Notes: generated by a model not told the origin, from the letters alone. 64,000 nt of DNA from Clostridium_AW sp040797845 (GCA_040797845.1 JBFNFA010000001.1:62001-126000), one strand, 5' to 3'; shown: positions 51,277 to 60,322, counted from the stretch's first letter. A program made the numbers and translations.

Positions 51277-52911
51277 ATGGTAAGCGGTATAAGTGGAGGC
51301 GGTCTTAGAATAGGTGTTGGACTTGCTACTGGTATGGATACAGATGAAATGGTAAGAAAAATGCTTATGGGTGAACAAGCTAAAATAGATAAGGTTAAGC
51401 AGGATAAGCAGAGAATATCTTGGAAACAGGAAATGTATAAAGATATTATAAATGATTTTAAGGAATTACAAAATGAGTATTTCAGTGCTACAAGTAAGAA
51501 TAGTTTAATAAACAATAAAAGCTATTTTGATTACGTAGCCAAAGTTAATAGTGGTACTTCAGCAACTATTACTGCCGGACTGGGAGCTGTTGAGGGAAAT
51601 TATATAGTAGATGTAATACAAATGGCTAAAGGAGCTACTGCTAGCGGAAAATTACAATATACTGATGGTTCTAACAAAAATGTTACTAACGATACTAAAT
51701 TATCTGAATTAGGAATAGATAAAAACTTTACTATAACTGTAGATGGTAAGGAGTTTACTGTAGATGTTGAAAAGCTTGACCAAAGTAAAGCTACTGTAAA
51801 AGATTTAGTAAGCAGCATAAAAAATAGTTCTTTTGAAGTTGGTGGAAAAACAGAAAAGTTGTCTGATTATATAAATGTTTCCTTTAGTGAATTAAGTCAA
51901 GAAATTTCAATAGAAACTAAAAAAACTGGTGAAGGCGTAGGTATTGCTATAGGTGGGAACAACAAAATATTTGATGTAAGCACTATTGACGGAGGCAAAA
52001 ATTCCATAGCAGAAATTACTGCTCCAGGAAGTAGCACAAAAGTTAAAGTTGAAAGAGATTCTAATAATTTCACTATTGATGGTATTACCTACAAATTAAC
52101 TGAAAAGGGAGAAACAAATATTAACATATCAAAAAATGTAGATCATACTTTCGATAGAATAAAAGGATTTATAGATAAATACAATGCTCTTATAGAAAAA
52201 ATAAGCAGTAAATTAAAAGAGAAAAAAGATTATGACTACAAGCCATTAACAGAAGAGCAAAAAAAGGATATGAAAGACGACGATATAAAGGCTTGGGAAG
52301 AAAGAGCTAAAAAGGGAACATTAAGAAATGATAGTAATTTAGAAAAAATGTTAAGTGAACTAAGGGGAGTTTTCTATGACAAAGTGGAAGGAAGTAATAT
52401 TAGTTTTGGTAGAGCTCAAACAGGATTAGATACTAGTAGTGATACTACTAAAGCTGGACAGATTGAATTTGATCCAAATGGAGGAGGAGAAGAAATATTA
52501 AAGAAAGCTTTGATGGAGAACCCTGAAGATATTATAAATCTTTTTAATAAAATGCCTTCAATCAGTAATCCTAAAACTCCTGAAGAGAAAAAGCAGGCCT
52601 ATAATGAATCTGGTATATTTCAGAGGATGAATACTATAATGAAAGACTATGTAGGAGCCCCAGGAGTTACTTTAAATAACGCTATTTTAACACAATATGC
52701 GAATAAACAAGAAGACTATAGTATTTACGGTGGAGTTGGAAGCAATACCCTTCCAGATCAACTTCATAGGAAGGACAATATGATAAAAAAATTAACTGAT
52801 AAAATGAAGGATAAGGAAAAGCAACTTTACAGACAATTTACTAATTTAGAAAAGGTAATGAATAAATACAATTCACAAGCTGCTTGGATGGCACAACAGT
52901 TTGGCGGTTAA
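51277..52911 (+). CDS. fliD: Flagellar filament cap protein FliD
   Basis: 544 residues. FliD_N is seen in LRIGVGLATGMDTDEMVRKML, FliD_C in the second half (NLEKMLSELRGVFYDKV) and the terminal coiled helix (DKEKQLYRQFTNLEKVMNKYNSQAAWMAQQF). The cap guides flagellin subunits into the growing filament and often contributes to adhesion. ATG after AAGGGAGGT. Confidence 0.95.
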   Translation: MVSGISGGGLRIGVGLATGMDTDEMVRKMLMGEQAKIDKVKQDKQRISWKQEMYKDIINDFKELQNEYFSATSKNSLINNKSYFDYVAKVNSGTSATITAGLGAVEGNYIVDVIQMAKGATASGKLQYTDGSNKNVTNDTKLSELGIDKNFTITVDGKEFTVDVEKLDQSKATVKDLVSSIKNSSFEVGGKTEKLSDYINVSFSELSQEISIETKKTGEGVGIAIGGNNKIFDVSTIDGGKNSIAEITAPGSSTKVKVERDSNNFTIDGITYKLTEKGETNINISKNVDHTFDRIKGFIDKYNALIEKISSKLKEKKDYDYKPLTEEQKKDMKDDDIKAWEERAKKGTLRNDSNLEKMLSELRGVFYDKVEGSNISFGRAQTGLDTSSDTTKAGQIEFDPNGGGEEILKKALMENPEDIINLFNKMPSISNPKTPEEKKQAYNESGIFQRMNTIMKDYVGAPGVTLNNAILTQYANKQEDYSIYGGVGSNTLPDQLHRKDNMIKKLTDKMKDKEKQLYRQFTNLEKVMNKYNSQAAWMAQQFGG

Positions 52912-52929
52912 TAAAGGGGAAAATGATTT

Positions 52930-53268
52930 ATGAATAAACTTAGAGAAAGTTTGGTTAAATTTAATAAACTAACTCTAGAAATTATCAAAGATATCAAAGA
53001 GGGAAATATAGACTCCATAGATTTTCTTATGGATAATAGGCAAGAAATAATAGACTCTATTGAGAATATAGATTATTCTAAAGATGAATTTATAGAAATC
53101 TGTACTGAACTTAAATTAATACAAAATAATAATGAATTAGAAAAGTTGATTAAAGCTAAAAAAGAAGAATTAAGAAATGAAATGGGAGAATTAAAAATTA
53201 GTAGAAAAGCCAATAGTGGATATAATTATAGAAACTCAAATGGGATAATTTTTAGCAAAAAAATATAA
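52930..53268 (+). CDS. FliT-like flagellar chaperone
   Basis: The 112-residue mainly helical protein is directly downstream of fliD, where FliT, the FliD export chaperone, is usually encoded. The N-terminal LVKFNKLTLEIIKDIKEGNIDSIDFLMDNRQEII pattern agrees with FliT-type proteins, though similarity in this family is always low. It ends about 30 bases before the flagellin promoter. Confidence 0.7.
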   Translation: MNKLRESLVKFNKLTLEIIKDIKEGNIDSIDFLMDNRQEIIDSIENIDYSKDEFIEICTELKLIQNNNELEKLIKAKKEELRNEMGELKISRKANSGYNYRNSNGIIFSKKI

Positions 53269-53297
53269 TATTTAATAAAATAATTTTATAAAAACTA

Positions 53298-53324
53298 TAA
53301 AGTATATTTCAAACATGGCGATAT
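53298..53324 (+). promoter_or_regulatory. Sigma-28 promoter of the flagellin gene
   Basis: TAAA at 53298-53301, 15 bases, GGCGATAT at 53317-53324. This is the best match of the three sigma-28 sites. Transcription should begin near 53331, at the foot of the leader hairpin, leaving about 127 bases of leader. Confidence 0.85.
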
Positions 53325-53330
53325 ATAAAT

Positions 53331-53382
53331 TGTAAGGTAAATATACTACCTGAGTGGCCATGAGGGTGGTATATATCTTACA
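53331..53382 (+). promoter_or_regulatory. 5'-terminal hairpin of the flagellin leader
   Basis: The left arm 53331-53350 and the right arm 53365-53382 pair over about 16 bp with a two-base bulge (TGTAAG/CTTACA at the base, TACC/GGTG-type pairs at the top). The 14-base loop contains TGGCCA. A stable hairpin at the very 5' end is expected to protect the abundant flagellin mRNA from decay. Confidence 0.7.
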
Positions 53383-53414
53383 AAAAATAATTTTAAAATA
53401 TAAAATAAACTAAG

Positions 53415-53450
53415 GTTTCACAGGGAAGTGGAACATAATTTCAAGGAGGG
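53415..53450 (+). promoter_or_regulatory. Predicted CsrA-binding region in the flagellin leader
   Basis: GTTTC (53415-53419) pairs with GGAAC (53430-53434) and presents ACAGGGAAGT in the loop; ACAGGGA matches the CsrA core ACARGGA. A second GGA lies in the ribosome site AAGGAGGG (53443-53450). Two such sites, one covering the ribosome site, match the arrangement in Bacillus hag. Blocked ribosome loading is the expected effect. Confidence 0.65.
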
Positions 53451-53457
53451 TATAAAA

Positions 53458-54285
53458 ATGATTATTAATCACAATTTAAATGCTATGAACGCTCACAGAC
53501 AAATGGGAGTAAACACTGGAAATTCAGCTAAAGCAATGGAAAAATTAAGCTCAGGTTTAAGAATAAATAGAGCTGGAGATGACGCAGCAGGTCTTTCAAT
53601 TTCCGAAAAAATGAGAGCTCAGATAAGAGGACTTAACCAAGCTTCAAGAAATGCTCAAGATGGTATTTCATTAATTCAAACAGCAGAAGGTTCTTTACAA
53701 GAAACTCAAAGCATACTTCAGAGAATGAGAGAATTATCAGTACAAGCTGCTAACGATACCAACGTTACTGTAGATAGAGAAGCTATAGCAGAAGAAATGA
53801 ATTCTTTAAAAGATGAAATTGACAGAATAGCTAGTACAACTCAATTCAACGAAAAGAAATTATTGAATGGTGATATTGGATCAGGTTCAGGTGCTAAATT
53901 ACAAATAGGAGCAAATAATGAAACTGCTTTAACATTAGAAATAACAATAGATGATATGAGTGCTACATCATTAAGCATTAATAACTTAGATGTTAAGACT
54001 CACGCTAGCGCTAAGAAGGCAATAAGTAGTGTTAATACTGCAATAAAAGCTGTTTCTACTCAAAGGTCAAAACTTGGTGCATTCCAAAACAGACTAGAAC
54101 ATACTATATCAAACCTTGACAATGCATCAGAAAACCTACAAGCTGCAGAATCAAGAGTTAGAGACGTAGATATGGCTAAAGAAATGATGAACTTCTCAAA
54201 GAACAATATTTTACAACAGGCTGCACAGGCTATGCTTGCTCAAGCTAACCAAGCACCACAAGGAGTTCTTCAGTTATTAAGATAA
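53458..54285 (+). CDS. fliC: Flagellin
   Basis: The ATG at 53458 follows AAGGAGGG by seven bases. The 275-residue protein consists almost only of the conserved D0/D1 helices: MIINHNLNAMNAHRQMGVN at the start, LSSGLRINRAGDDAAGLSISEKMR, and LQAAESRVRDVDMAKEMMNFSK with the end QAPQGVLQLL. Residues about 140-190 are a very short, Ser/Thr/Asn-rich middle in place of D2/D3, which offers likely glycosylation sites. It is the only flagellin gene here. Regular codon choice and C-ending codons suggest high expression. Confidence 0.97.
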   Translation: MIINHNLNAMNAHRQMGVNTGNSAKAMEKLSSGLRINRAGDDAAGLSISEKMRAQIRGLNQASRNAQDGISLIQTAEGSLQETQSILQRMRELSVQAANDTNVTVDREAIAEEMNSLKDEIDRIASTTQFNEKKLLNGDIGSGSGAKLQIGANNETALTLEITIDDMSATSLSINNLDVKTHASAKKAISSVNTAIKAVSTQRSKLGAFQNRLEHTISNLDNASENLQAAESRVRDVDMAKEMMNFSKNNILQQAAQAMLAQANQAPQGVLQLLR

Positions 54286-54289
54286 GTGA

Positions 54290-54341
54290 CACTCTAAATC
54301 TTCGATTTAGTTAGTGGAACTTACTCAGAAGTAGTCTGAGT
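54290..54341 (+). repeat. Double-hairpin repeat C, copy 2
   Basis: Hairpin 1 (54290-54316) has CACT/AGTG arms and a TAAATC-TTC-GATTTA tip; hairpin 2 (54323-54341) is ACTCAGA/TCTGAGT. Compared with copy 1, the pairs G-C and C-G at the stems become T-A and A-T. It begins four bases after the flagellin stop. Confidence 0.6.
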
Positions 54342-54377
54342 TTCCTTAATAGATTATTTAACTAAAAATGTAAAAAT

Positions 54378-54407
54378 AAAAGAGTCAGAGTATTTCTGGC
54401 TCTTTTT
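54378..54407 (+). terminator. Flagellin terminator
   Basis: AAAGAGTCAGA (54378-54388) pairs with TCTGGCTCTTT (54395-54405), 11 bp with one G-U pair, followed by more T. It isolates the flagellin transcript from the modification genes. Confidence 0.88.
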
Positions 54408-54412
54408 ATATT

Positions 54413-54439
54413 TAAAGTTAAATAATTTAAACACGATAT
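54413..54439 (+). promoter_or_regulatory. Sigma-28 promoter of the flagellin-modification island
   Basis: TAAA at 54413-54416, exactly 15 bases, CACGATAT at 54432-54439. It lies between the flagellin terminator and the glycosyltransferase start. The spacing is identical to that of the flgM and flagellin promoters, so the island is likely switched on together with the filament. Confidence 0.7.
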
Positions 54440-54471
54440 ATATTATAGATACCGTGAAGGGAATGAAATAA

Positions 54472-56580
54472 ATGAAACTAAGTGTCGCCATGATAGTAAA
54501 AAATGAAGAAAAAAATTTAGAAAGAACGTTAGTTCCTTTAAAAAAGTTACAGGACTATATAGATACAGAAATAGTCATTGTAGATACAGGCTCTACAGAC
54601 AGTACAGTAGGAATAGCTAAAAAATATACGAATAAAGTGTATTTTCATGAATGGAACAACGATTTTGGAGCTATGAGGAACATGTCTATAAGCTATTGTA
54701 TAGGGGAGTGGATATTAGTTGTAGATGCAGACGAAGTACTTTATGATGTTAAAGCTTTAGCTCAATTAATAAAATCTAATTCATTTAATAAATTTAATGC
54801 AGCTCTAATTAAAATAATAGATTTTAATAAGGATGTAGAATATTCACTAAAGTTTGGTATATCTTCACCTTTATTAAGACTATTTAGAAAAAACACCATA
54901 GCCTATGAAGGAATTGTACATGAACAGCCACAATTTAAATATCCTGTTACGGATAGTAAGATAAGATTTATTCATTACGGATATATAAATGATGATTTTC
55001 AGTTAATGGAGTATAAATATAAAAGAAATTTAGATTTATTATTTAAACAATTGGAAAGAGATCCCAATAACATATATACTAATTTTCAAATTGCCGCTTC
55101 TTATAGTATGCATAAAGAACAAAAAGAAGCCTTGAAATATATAGAAAAAGCTTATAATGCTTGTAAAGATAGTATAGAAAAGTATATGTATGTAATAGCA
55201 AAGTATTGCTTTATTTTATATAATATGAGAAATTTTAATGAATTAGAAAAGAAGTCCTTGGAAGCTATAAAATATTGTGATGATTTTTTAGATTTCTACT
55301 TTTATCTAGGGCAATCTTATTATAATTTAAAGGAATATCATAAGGCTTCCATAGCATATGAAAAATATACTTATATATATGATAATATGGAAGAACAAAA
55401 TTTTGTGCTAAATAGTACATTATCAATACTGACTAGAAAATATAAAGATACTATTTCCTATAATTTGGCAATTTGTTATTATAAAAGGGAACTTTATGAG
55501 AAAGCATTGAACAAATTGTTAGAGTTACAGGATGAGGCAATAATTAAAGATAAGATTCATGTAATTTTTAAAATAATATTTGAAGGTAAACTATGGAATA
55601 AGATTCAGGTAGTAGAAAAGTTTGTAGATAAGTATAATTATGAAAGTATATTACTATATATACATGATAAAGTTTCAATTAATGATTTAAAATCTATCAA
55701 TTTAAAATATAAGGGAACAATTAGTGAAACTATAGGCTTGATAAAATATTTTAAACAAAATGAAAATTATGATAAAGAACATATAGATAAAATAAAGAAT
55801 AAGATTAATAAAACTAATATACCATATTCTATATTTATTTATTATATTTTAAAATATAACATAAATGAACTTGAATATCTTGTTAAATATGGAAAGGACA
55901 AAATAGAAAATGTATTAATTAATCTAGCTAATAGTAATTTTGATATGAATCAAATATTAATAGATGGATTAGATAAGATAAAATATAACAGTATGCTGAA
56001 TATTACTATAAGAACAATTATAGAAAAAGCTTTATTATTAGGGGGCAATTTACCACAGCATATAAAGAAACAATTATTTGTAAATTATATTTCAGAAAAA
56101 TACTATACCATAATAAAAACTTATGATAATAAAATAATAAAAGAAAATTTATGGATATTAAATTCAGAAGAAAGATTTATTATAGAATTAAAAAAGGCAT
56201 TAAGCTATAAACATAAAGATGCCTTAAAATATATTAAGTATATGAAGGATATCTTAAAAGAAGAGAAATCTTACATAGACTATGTAAAATTATTAATTGA
56301 AGATGATAAGGAGTTTATAAATAATAATGAGATTAAAGCTTTAATACCAGAACTTATAAAGAACATACAAGCTATTATATATGAGGAAAAATATCAAGAA
56401 GCCTATAATACTATTGAAGAAGCATTAAGATTAATAAGATTTGATTTTGATGTAATGATTTTTAAATTTGAATTATTAATGAAATTTGGTTATTTAAAAG
56501 AAGCGCAGGAATGTTTAATAGAAATAATATTATATGGAGATGAATATAGAGTTAATAAATTTTTATTAGAAAATTATTGA
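54472..56580 (+). CDS. Family 2 glycosyltransferase with TPR-like C-terminal region
   Basis: 702 residues. The GT-A domain fills about 1-230: MIVKNEEKNLERTL, VIVDTGSTDST (nucleotide-sugar binding), EWNNDFGAMRN and the metal-binding LVVDADEVLYD. The remaining 470 residues are helical with TPR-like repeats (KEALKYIEKAYN; KEYHKASIAYEKY). Such proteins add the first sugar to surface or flagellar proteins in clostridia. It is the first gene of the island and has its own sigma-28 promoter, so flagellin is the likely acceptor. The C-terminal half is exceptionally AT-rich. Confidence 0.85.
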   Translation: MKLSVAMIVKNEEKNLERTLVPLKKLQDYIDTEIVIVDTGSTDSTVGIAKKYTNKVYFHEWNNDFGAMRNMSISYCIGEWILVVDADEVLYDVKALAQLIKSNSFNKFNAALIKIIDFNKDVEYSLKFGISSPLLRLFRKNTIAYEGIVHEQPQFKYPVTDSKIRFIHYGYINDDFQLMEYKYKRNLDLLFKQLERDPNNIYTNFQIAASYSMHKEQKEALKYIEKAYNACKDSIEKYMYVIAKYCFILYNMRNFNELEKKSLEAIKYCDDFLDFYFYLGQSYYNLKEYHKASIAYEKYTYIYDNMEEQNFVLNSTLSILTRKYKDTISYNLAICYYKRELYEKALNKLLELQDEAIIKDKIHVIFKIIFEGKLWNKIQVVEKFVDKYNYESILLYIHDKVSINDLKSINLKYKGTISETIGLIKYFKQNENYDKEHIDKIKNKINKTNIPYSIFIYYILKYNINELEYLVKYGKDKIENVLINLANSNFDMNQILIDGLDKIKYNSMLNITIRTIIEKALLLGGNLPQHIKKQLFVNYISEKYYTIIKTYDNKIIKENLWILNSEERFIIELKKALSYKHKDALKYIKYMKDILKEEKSYIDYVKLLIEDDKEFINNNEIKALIPELIKNIQAIIYEEKYQEAYNTIEEALRLIRFDFDVMIFKFELLMKFGYLKEAQECLIEIILYGDEYRVNKFLLENY

Positions 56581-56600
56581 CTAATTAAGGAGGATTTTAT

Positions 56601-58322
56601 ATGAGCTTACAGATGGAATATTTTCTAGGGACTAGTGATGATGGAGTAAAAATAATAAATATTAAAGAAAATAATATAAATATCTGTTTGGGTAAGAAAG
56701 ATAAAGAACAAGAAAATATTAAAGAGTTTGTATATAATCTAAATATACCTGACGGAGAAAGTTTAATATTTATATTTGGATTAGGTTCAGGTGAATACAT
56801 TAAAGAACTTATAAATAATATTGGATATGGAAACAAAGTGTATATTTTTGAGCCAGAAGAAATTATATATAATAATATAATGGCAGATACATATATAAAT
56901 AGTATGTTGAAAGAAGATTCAAGAATTAACATATTTTATTTTAAAAATAAAAATCAAATTATGAATATATTAAATAGATATGTTGATAAAAGTTATTTAA
57001 ATAAATATGTATGTTCTCATTATACTAATTATGAAAAAGTATTTTTAAATAAATTTAATATGTTTAGTGAAGCTATAAAAGAGTTTTGGATAGAAGTAGG
57101 AGCTTTAAGAGCTTCTAATATTATGTTTTCTAATATAGTAATAGAGAATTATATTAACAATATTAAAGAAATAGAAAAAAATACAAATGCCAACGAATTA
57201 AAAAATAGTTTTTTAGGATCTACAGCTATAATTGTCTCTTCAGGTCCATCCTTAGAAAAAAATATAAAATTTCTAAAAGAATACAAGGATAATTGTATAA
57301 TTATATGTGCTTCACGAAGCATACAAGAATTAATAAAAAATGAAATGGCACCAGATTTTATATGTGCTATTGATCCAGGTGAAATAATGGAAAAGCTATT
57401 TAAACAATCTATGGATTTGGAAATACCTATGGTAGTGACAGAGCAAGTGAATTTTAATATTGTTAAAAATTATAAAGGTAAAAAAATATTTGTGTTAAAT
57501 TCTTTTAAGAACATTATTGAGAAGATGTGTAATGAAGAATATATTTCAATCCCAGTAGGGGGTTCCGTAGCTCATCTAGCTACAGCATTTGCCGTATTTC
57601 TGGGAGCTAAAAACGTAATATTTATTGGACAAGACTTAGCTTTTACAAATAATAAATATCACTCAACTTTATCTACTAACGAAAATCTTATAAAAGAAAA
57701 AGCTAATTTTAATAAAAATGATTTATTCTATGTGGAAGGAAATGTAGAAGAAAAAGTTTTGACTAATAATTCATTTATAACCTTCAAAAATTGGTTTGAA
57801 GTATTTATAAGCAATAATAGAGATGTTAATTTTATAAATTCTACAGAAGGCGGGGCAAAGATTAGAGGAACAAAGATAATGCCTTTACAGGATTCTTTAA
57901 GTATCTATTGTAAAGAAAGAATAAATAAGAACGTTGTTAATTTAGATACAACAAAGAATATAGAAGGAGTTATTATTAAGTATTTAAATAGACAATTACA
58001 GTGTATGAATGAGTTAACATTAAAAGGTATTGAATATAGTAATAAGATGATTAACTATTATGAAGGAAATAAAAATGTAAAAATAAATAATGTATTAAAG
58101 AAGTTAGATGATATAGATTTAAAGCTTTATAAAACGGAAGAGATTATTTATATGTTGAATTTATTTAAATATAAGGAAATGGAAATGCTAAATAATAAAG
58201 ATGAATATAGAGAAAAAATAGATGAAAGTGAAAGAGAAGCAGGAATAAGGTTAGGAAAGAGAAGTTTACAATGTTATAAAATATATAATAATGGCATAAA
58301 AGAAATTATGTCGAAATTTTAA
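56601..58322 (+). CDS. Motility-associated factor (Maf/DUF115) glycosyltransferase-like protein
   Basis: 573 residues. An N-terminal Rossmann-like part (IFGLGSGEYIKEL near 55-67) precedes the DUF115/MptE-like domain (about 200-380), with AIIVSSGPSLEKNI, CASRSIQELIKNEMAPDFICAIDPGE and FIGQDLAFTNNKYH. Maf proteins transfer nonulosonic acids such as pseudaminic acid to flagellin Ser/Thr, but no pseudaminic or legionaminic synthesis genes appear in this window. ATG after AAGGAGG, 20 bases past the glycosyltransferase stop. Confidence 0.85.
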   Translation: MSLQMEYFLGTSDDGVKIINIKENNINICLGKKDKEQENIKEFVYNLNIPDGESLIFIFGLGSGEYIKELINNIGYGNKVYIFEPEEIIYNNIMADTYINSMLKEDSRINIFYFKNKNQIMNILNRYVDKSYLNKYVCSHYTNYEKVFLNKFNMFSEAIKEFWIEVGALRASNIMFSNIVIENYINNIKEIEKNTNANELKNSFLGSTAIIVSSGPSLEKNIKFLKEYKDNCIIICASRSIQELIKNEMAPDFICAIDPGEIMEKLFKQSMDLEIPMVVTEQVNFNIVKNYKGKKIFVLNSFKNIIEKMCNEEYISIPVGGSVAHLATAFAVFLGAKNVIFIGQDLAFTNNKYHSTLSTNENLIKEKANFNKNDLFYVEGNVEEKVLTNNSFITFKNWFEVFISNNRDVNFINSTEGGAKIRGTKIMPLQDSLSIYCKERINKNVVNLDTTKNIEGVIIKYLNRQLQCMNELTLKGIEYSNKMINYYEGNKNVKINNVLKKLDDIDLKLYKTEEIIYMLNLFKYKEMEMLNNKDEYREKIDESEREAGIRLGKRSLQCYKIYNNGIKEIMSKF

Positions 58323-58339
58323 AATATAGGGGGATTACC

Positions 58340-58702
58340 ATGGAGAAATCATTGCAGGAACAACAAGTTGAAGCTTTAAAAACAGCAGATGAATATATAG
58401 TTAAATTAATTAGTGGTATTAATATTTGTATAGATAATATAAAAGAAAATAAAAAGGATGAGGCAATGGATTTGATTTCCTATATAGTGGATGGAATAGA
58501 GTGGCTTAATGAAGTAGCTAAATTAACCAAAGACATACAAAAAGAAAATATGAATGAAGAAATAATGAAAGAACAATTACAAAAGATTCCTAAATATTTA
58601 AATATAGAAGACTATAATAAAATATCAAAATTACTATATAAAGAAATATTGCCTTTATTAAGTACTTGGGAAGATATTATAAAACAAGCCATAGTATTTT
58701 AA
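58340..58702 (+). CDS. Small helical protein of the modification island, function unknown
   Basis: 120 residues, no signal or membrane span, predicted all-helical and acidic. It starts at ATG after AGGGGGATT, 17 bases after the Maf gene. Segments such as DGIEWLNEVAKLTKDIQ and LLYKEILPLLSTWEDIIKQA recall small FliS/FliT-sized helical bundles, but I do not recognise a family. It could be a chaperone or adaptor for the transferases, judged only by place and size. Confidence 0.6.
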   Translation: MEKSLQEQQVEALKTADEYIVKLISGINICIDNIKENKKDEAMDLISYIVDGIEWLNEVAKLTKDIQKENMNEEIMKEQLQKIPKYLNIEDYNKISKLLYKEILPLLSTWEDIIKQAIVF

Positions 58703-58729
58703 TAGGGTTTTAGTTTTTGGAGTGATAAT

Positions 58730-60322
58730 ATGAAAGATATGGAACAATATAAAAATAAGATAAAAGAGAATATAGAAAAGCTTATAAATAGCAATGTTTT
58801 AGAAGAAGCTAAGAATATTATAAAAGAGTATGAAGAGTTAGTTCCTAATGATGTGGATGTTTACTCATTTAAAGGTGTTATAGCTATGATGGAAGGAAAT
58901 ATGGATGAGGCAGAGAGGATATTAAAGGAAGGGCTCCTGTTTGATGGGGAAAGTTTTGATTTAAATTATAATATGGGTTATCTTTATAATTCCAGAGGAG
59001 ACTATGAAAAGGCTATACAATATTATAAAAAAGCATTAAAAAATGGAAAATATGAAGAAGAAAAAGATTTTGTATATAAAACACTACAAGGATTAGGGAT
59101 GGAAGAAAGTAAAGAGGAAATTATTAAAAATACTATAATAGAAAATAATAATGGTAAACTAAAGGTGGTTTTTTTCCCTTATAAAGTTTCTATGTGGGAT
59201 AGTTTAGAAACAATATATGAAGCTTTTGCAAAAGACGAAAATTGTGAAGTTAAAGTGGTGCCAATTCCTTATTATCAACTTTCCAAAGATAAAGTTATAC
59301 CAACTTATGAGGGAGAACGATTCCCTAAGAATATTCCAATTATCCATTATAGTAAATATAATATTGAAAGTGAAAAACCAGATGTTGTTTTTGTACATAA
59401 TATATATGACCAATATAATACTATAACTCGTGTTTATGAGAAATATTTCACATTAAATCTTAAAAAATATACACATATGCTTGTATATGTACCATATCAT
59501 ATTGCGTCATTTTTTCCCCCTTATGGAAAACATGCAACATATATGATGCCAGCTATAAACAATGTAGATAAAATTATTTTAGTTGGTAATTTTGTAGAAA
59601 AAGCTGCTATAAAAGATGGTATACCAAAATCAAAGCTTATAACACTTGGATCACCTAAAATTGATTCTATGGTTAATAATTTAAAAGAAAATAGGGTATA
59701 TCCAATAGAATGGAAAGAAAAGCTAGATGGTAAAACTGTATATGTTTTAGATACTGGTTGTTTGTATTTTATTAATGACCCCTTCTCAAAAATAGAGGAA
59801 ATAACAAATATATTGAACATAACAAATATAAGTAAAAATACTGCATTAATTTGGCGTCCTCATCCTCTTACTAAAATCTCAATAATGAGATATATACCAC
59901 AGTTGTTAAACTATTATAATAAGTTGACAGAATATCATATAAAGCATAAAAGAGGTCTTTATAATAATGTTATATTAGATGAAACTGATAATTATTTATA
60001 TGCTTTAAATGCTGCAGATGTTTTGATATCTGGAAATGGCTCATTACTAGGAAGTTATTTGCTTACTGAAAAGAAAATAATTTTTTTGGATGAGAAAATG
60101 CCTGAAGGATCAATAATTCCACCAAATGTTTTTTACTATTTTTACAATAAAAAAGAACCTTGGTACGAGCTTATTCAAAGGATTAATGATGGGGATGACC
60201 CATTATCTAAAAATCGTAAAGGAATAGCTTCTAAAGTTTATGCAAATACAGATGGAACTTGTGGAGAAGAAGTGTATAGAACAATAAAGAAAATAGCATT
60301 AAAAAACAAAATCAATTATTGA
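58730..60322 (+). CDS. TPR domain fused to a CDP-glycerol glycerophosphotransferase-like domain
   Basis: 530 residues. About 1-120 hold TPR repeats (SFKGVIAMMEGNMDEAERILKEG; NYNMGYLYNSRGDYEKAIQYYKKAL). About 138-525 resemble the GT-B-type CDP-glycerol:polyol glycerophosphotransferases of teichoic acid synthesis, with HNIYDQYN, LGSPKID, LIWRPHPLTKIS and LNAADVLISGNGSLLGSYLLT. Those enzymes move a phospho-alcohol from a CDP carrier. In this island it may transfer a phosphate-linked group to the flagellin glycan. The TPR part may dock the protein substrate. Confidence 0.8.
   Translation: MKDMEQYKNKIKENIEKLINSNVLEEAKNIIKEYEELVPNDVDVYSFKGVIAMMEGNMDEAERILKEGLLFDGESFDLNYNMGYLYNSRGDYEKAIQYYKKALKNGKYEEEKDFVYKTLQGLGMEESKEEIIKNTIIENNNGKLKVVFFPYKVSMWDSLETIYEAFAKDENCEVKVVPIPYYQLSKDKVIPTYEGERFPKNIPIIHYSKYNIESEKPDVVFVHNIYDQYNTITRVYEKYFTLNLKKYTHMLVYVPYHIASFFPPYGKHATYMMPAINNVDKIILVGNFVEKAAIKDGIPKSKLITLGSPKIDSMVNNLKENRVYPIEWKEKLDGKTVYVLDTGCLYFINDPFSKIEEITNILNITNISKNTALIWRPHPLTKISIMRYIPQLLNYYNKLTEYHIKHKRGLYNNVILDETDNYLYALNAADVLISGNGSLLGSYLLTEKKIIFLDEKMPEGSIIPPNVFYYFYNKKEPWYELIQRINDGDDPLSKNRKGIASKVYANTDGTCGEEVYRTIKKIALKNKINY

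Noticed and set aside
56601..58322. Prediction that flagellin carries pseudaminic or legionaminic acid because a Maf protein is present.
   Set aside because: No pse or leg biosynthesis gene is visible in the window; the other enzymes point to a phosphate-linked group instead, and the pathway could still lie elsewhere.
58340..58702. Assignment of the small helical gene as a FliS or FliT paralogue.
   Set aside because: Only size and helix content agree; none of the FliS or FliT sequence blocks is present.
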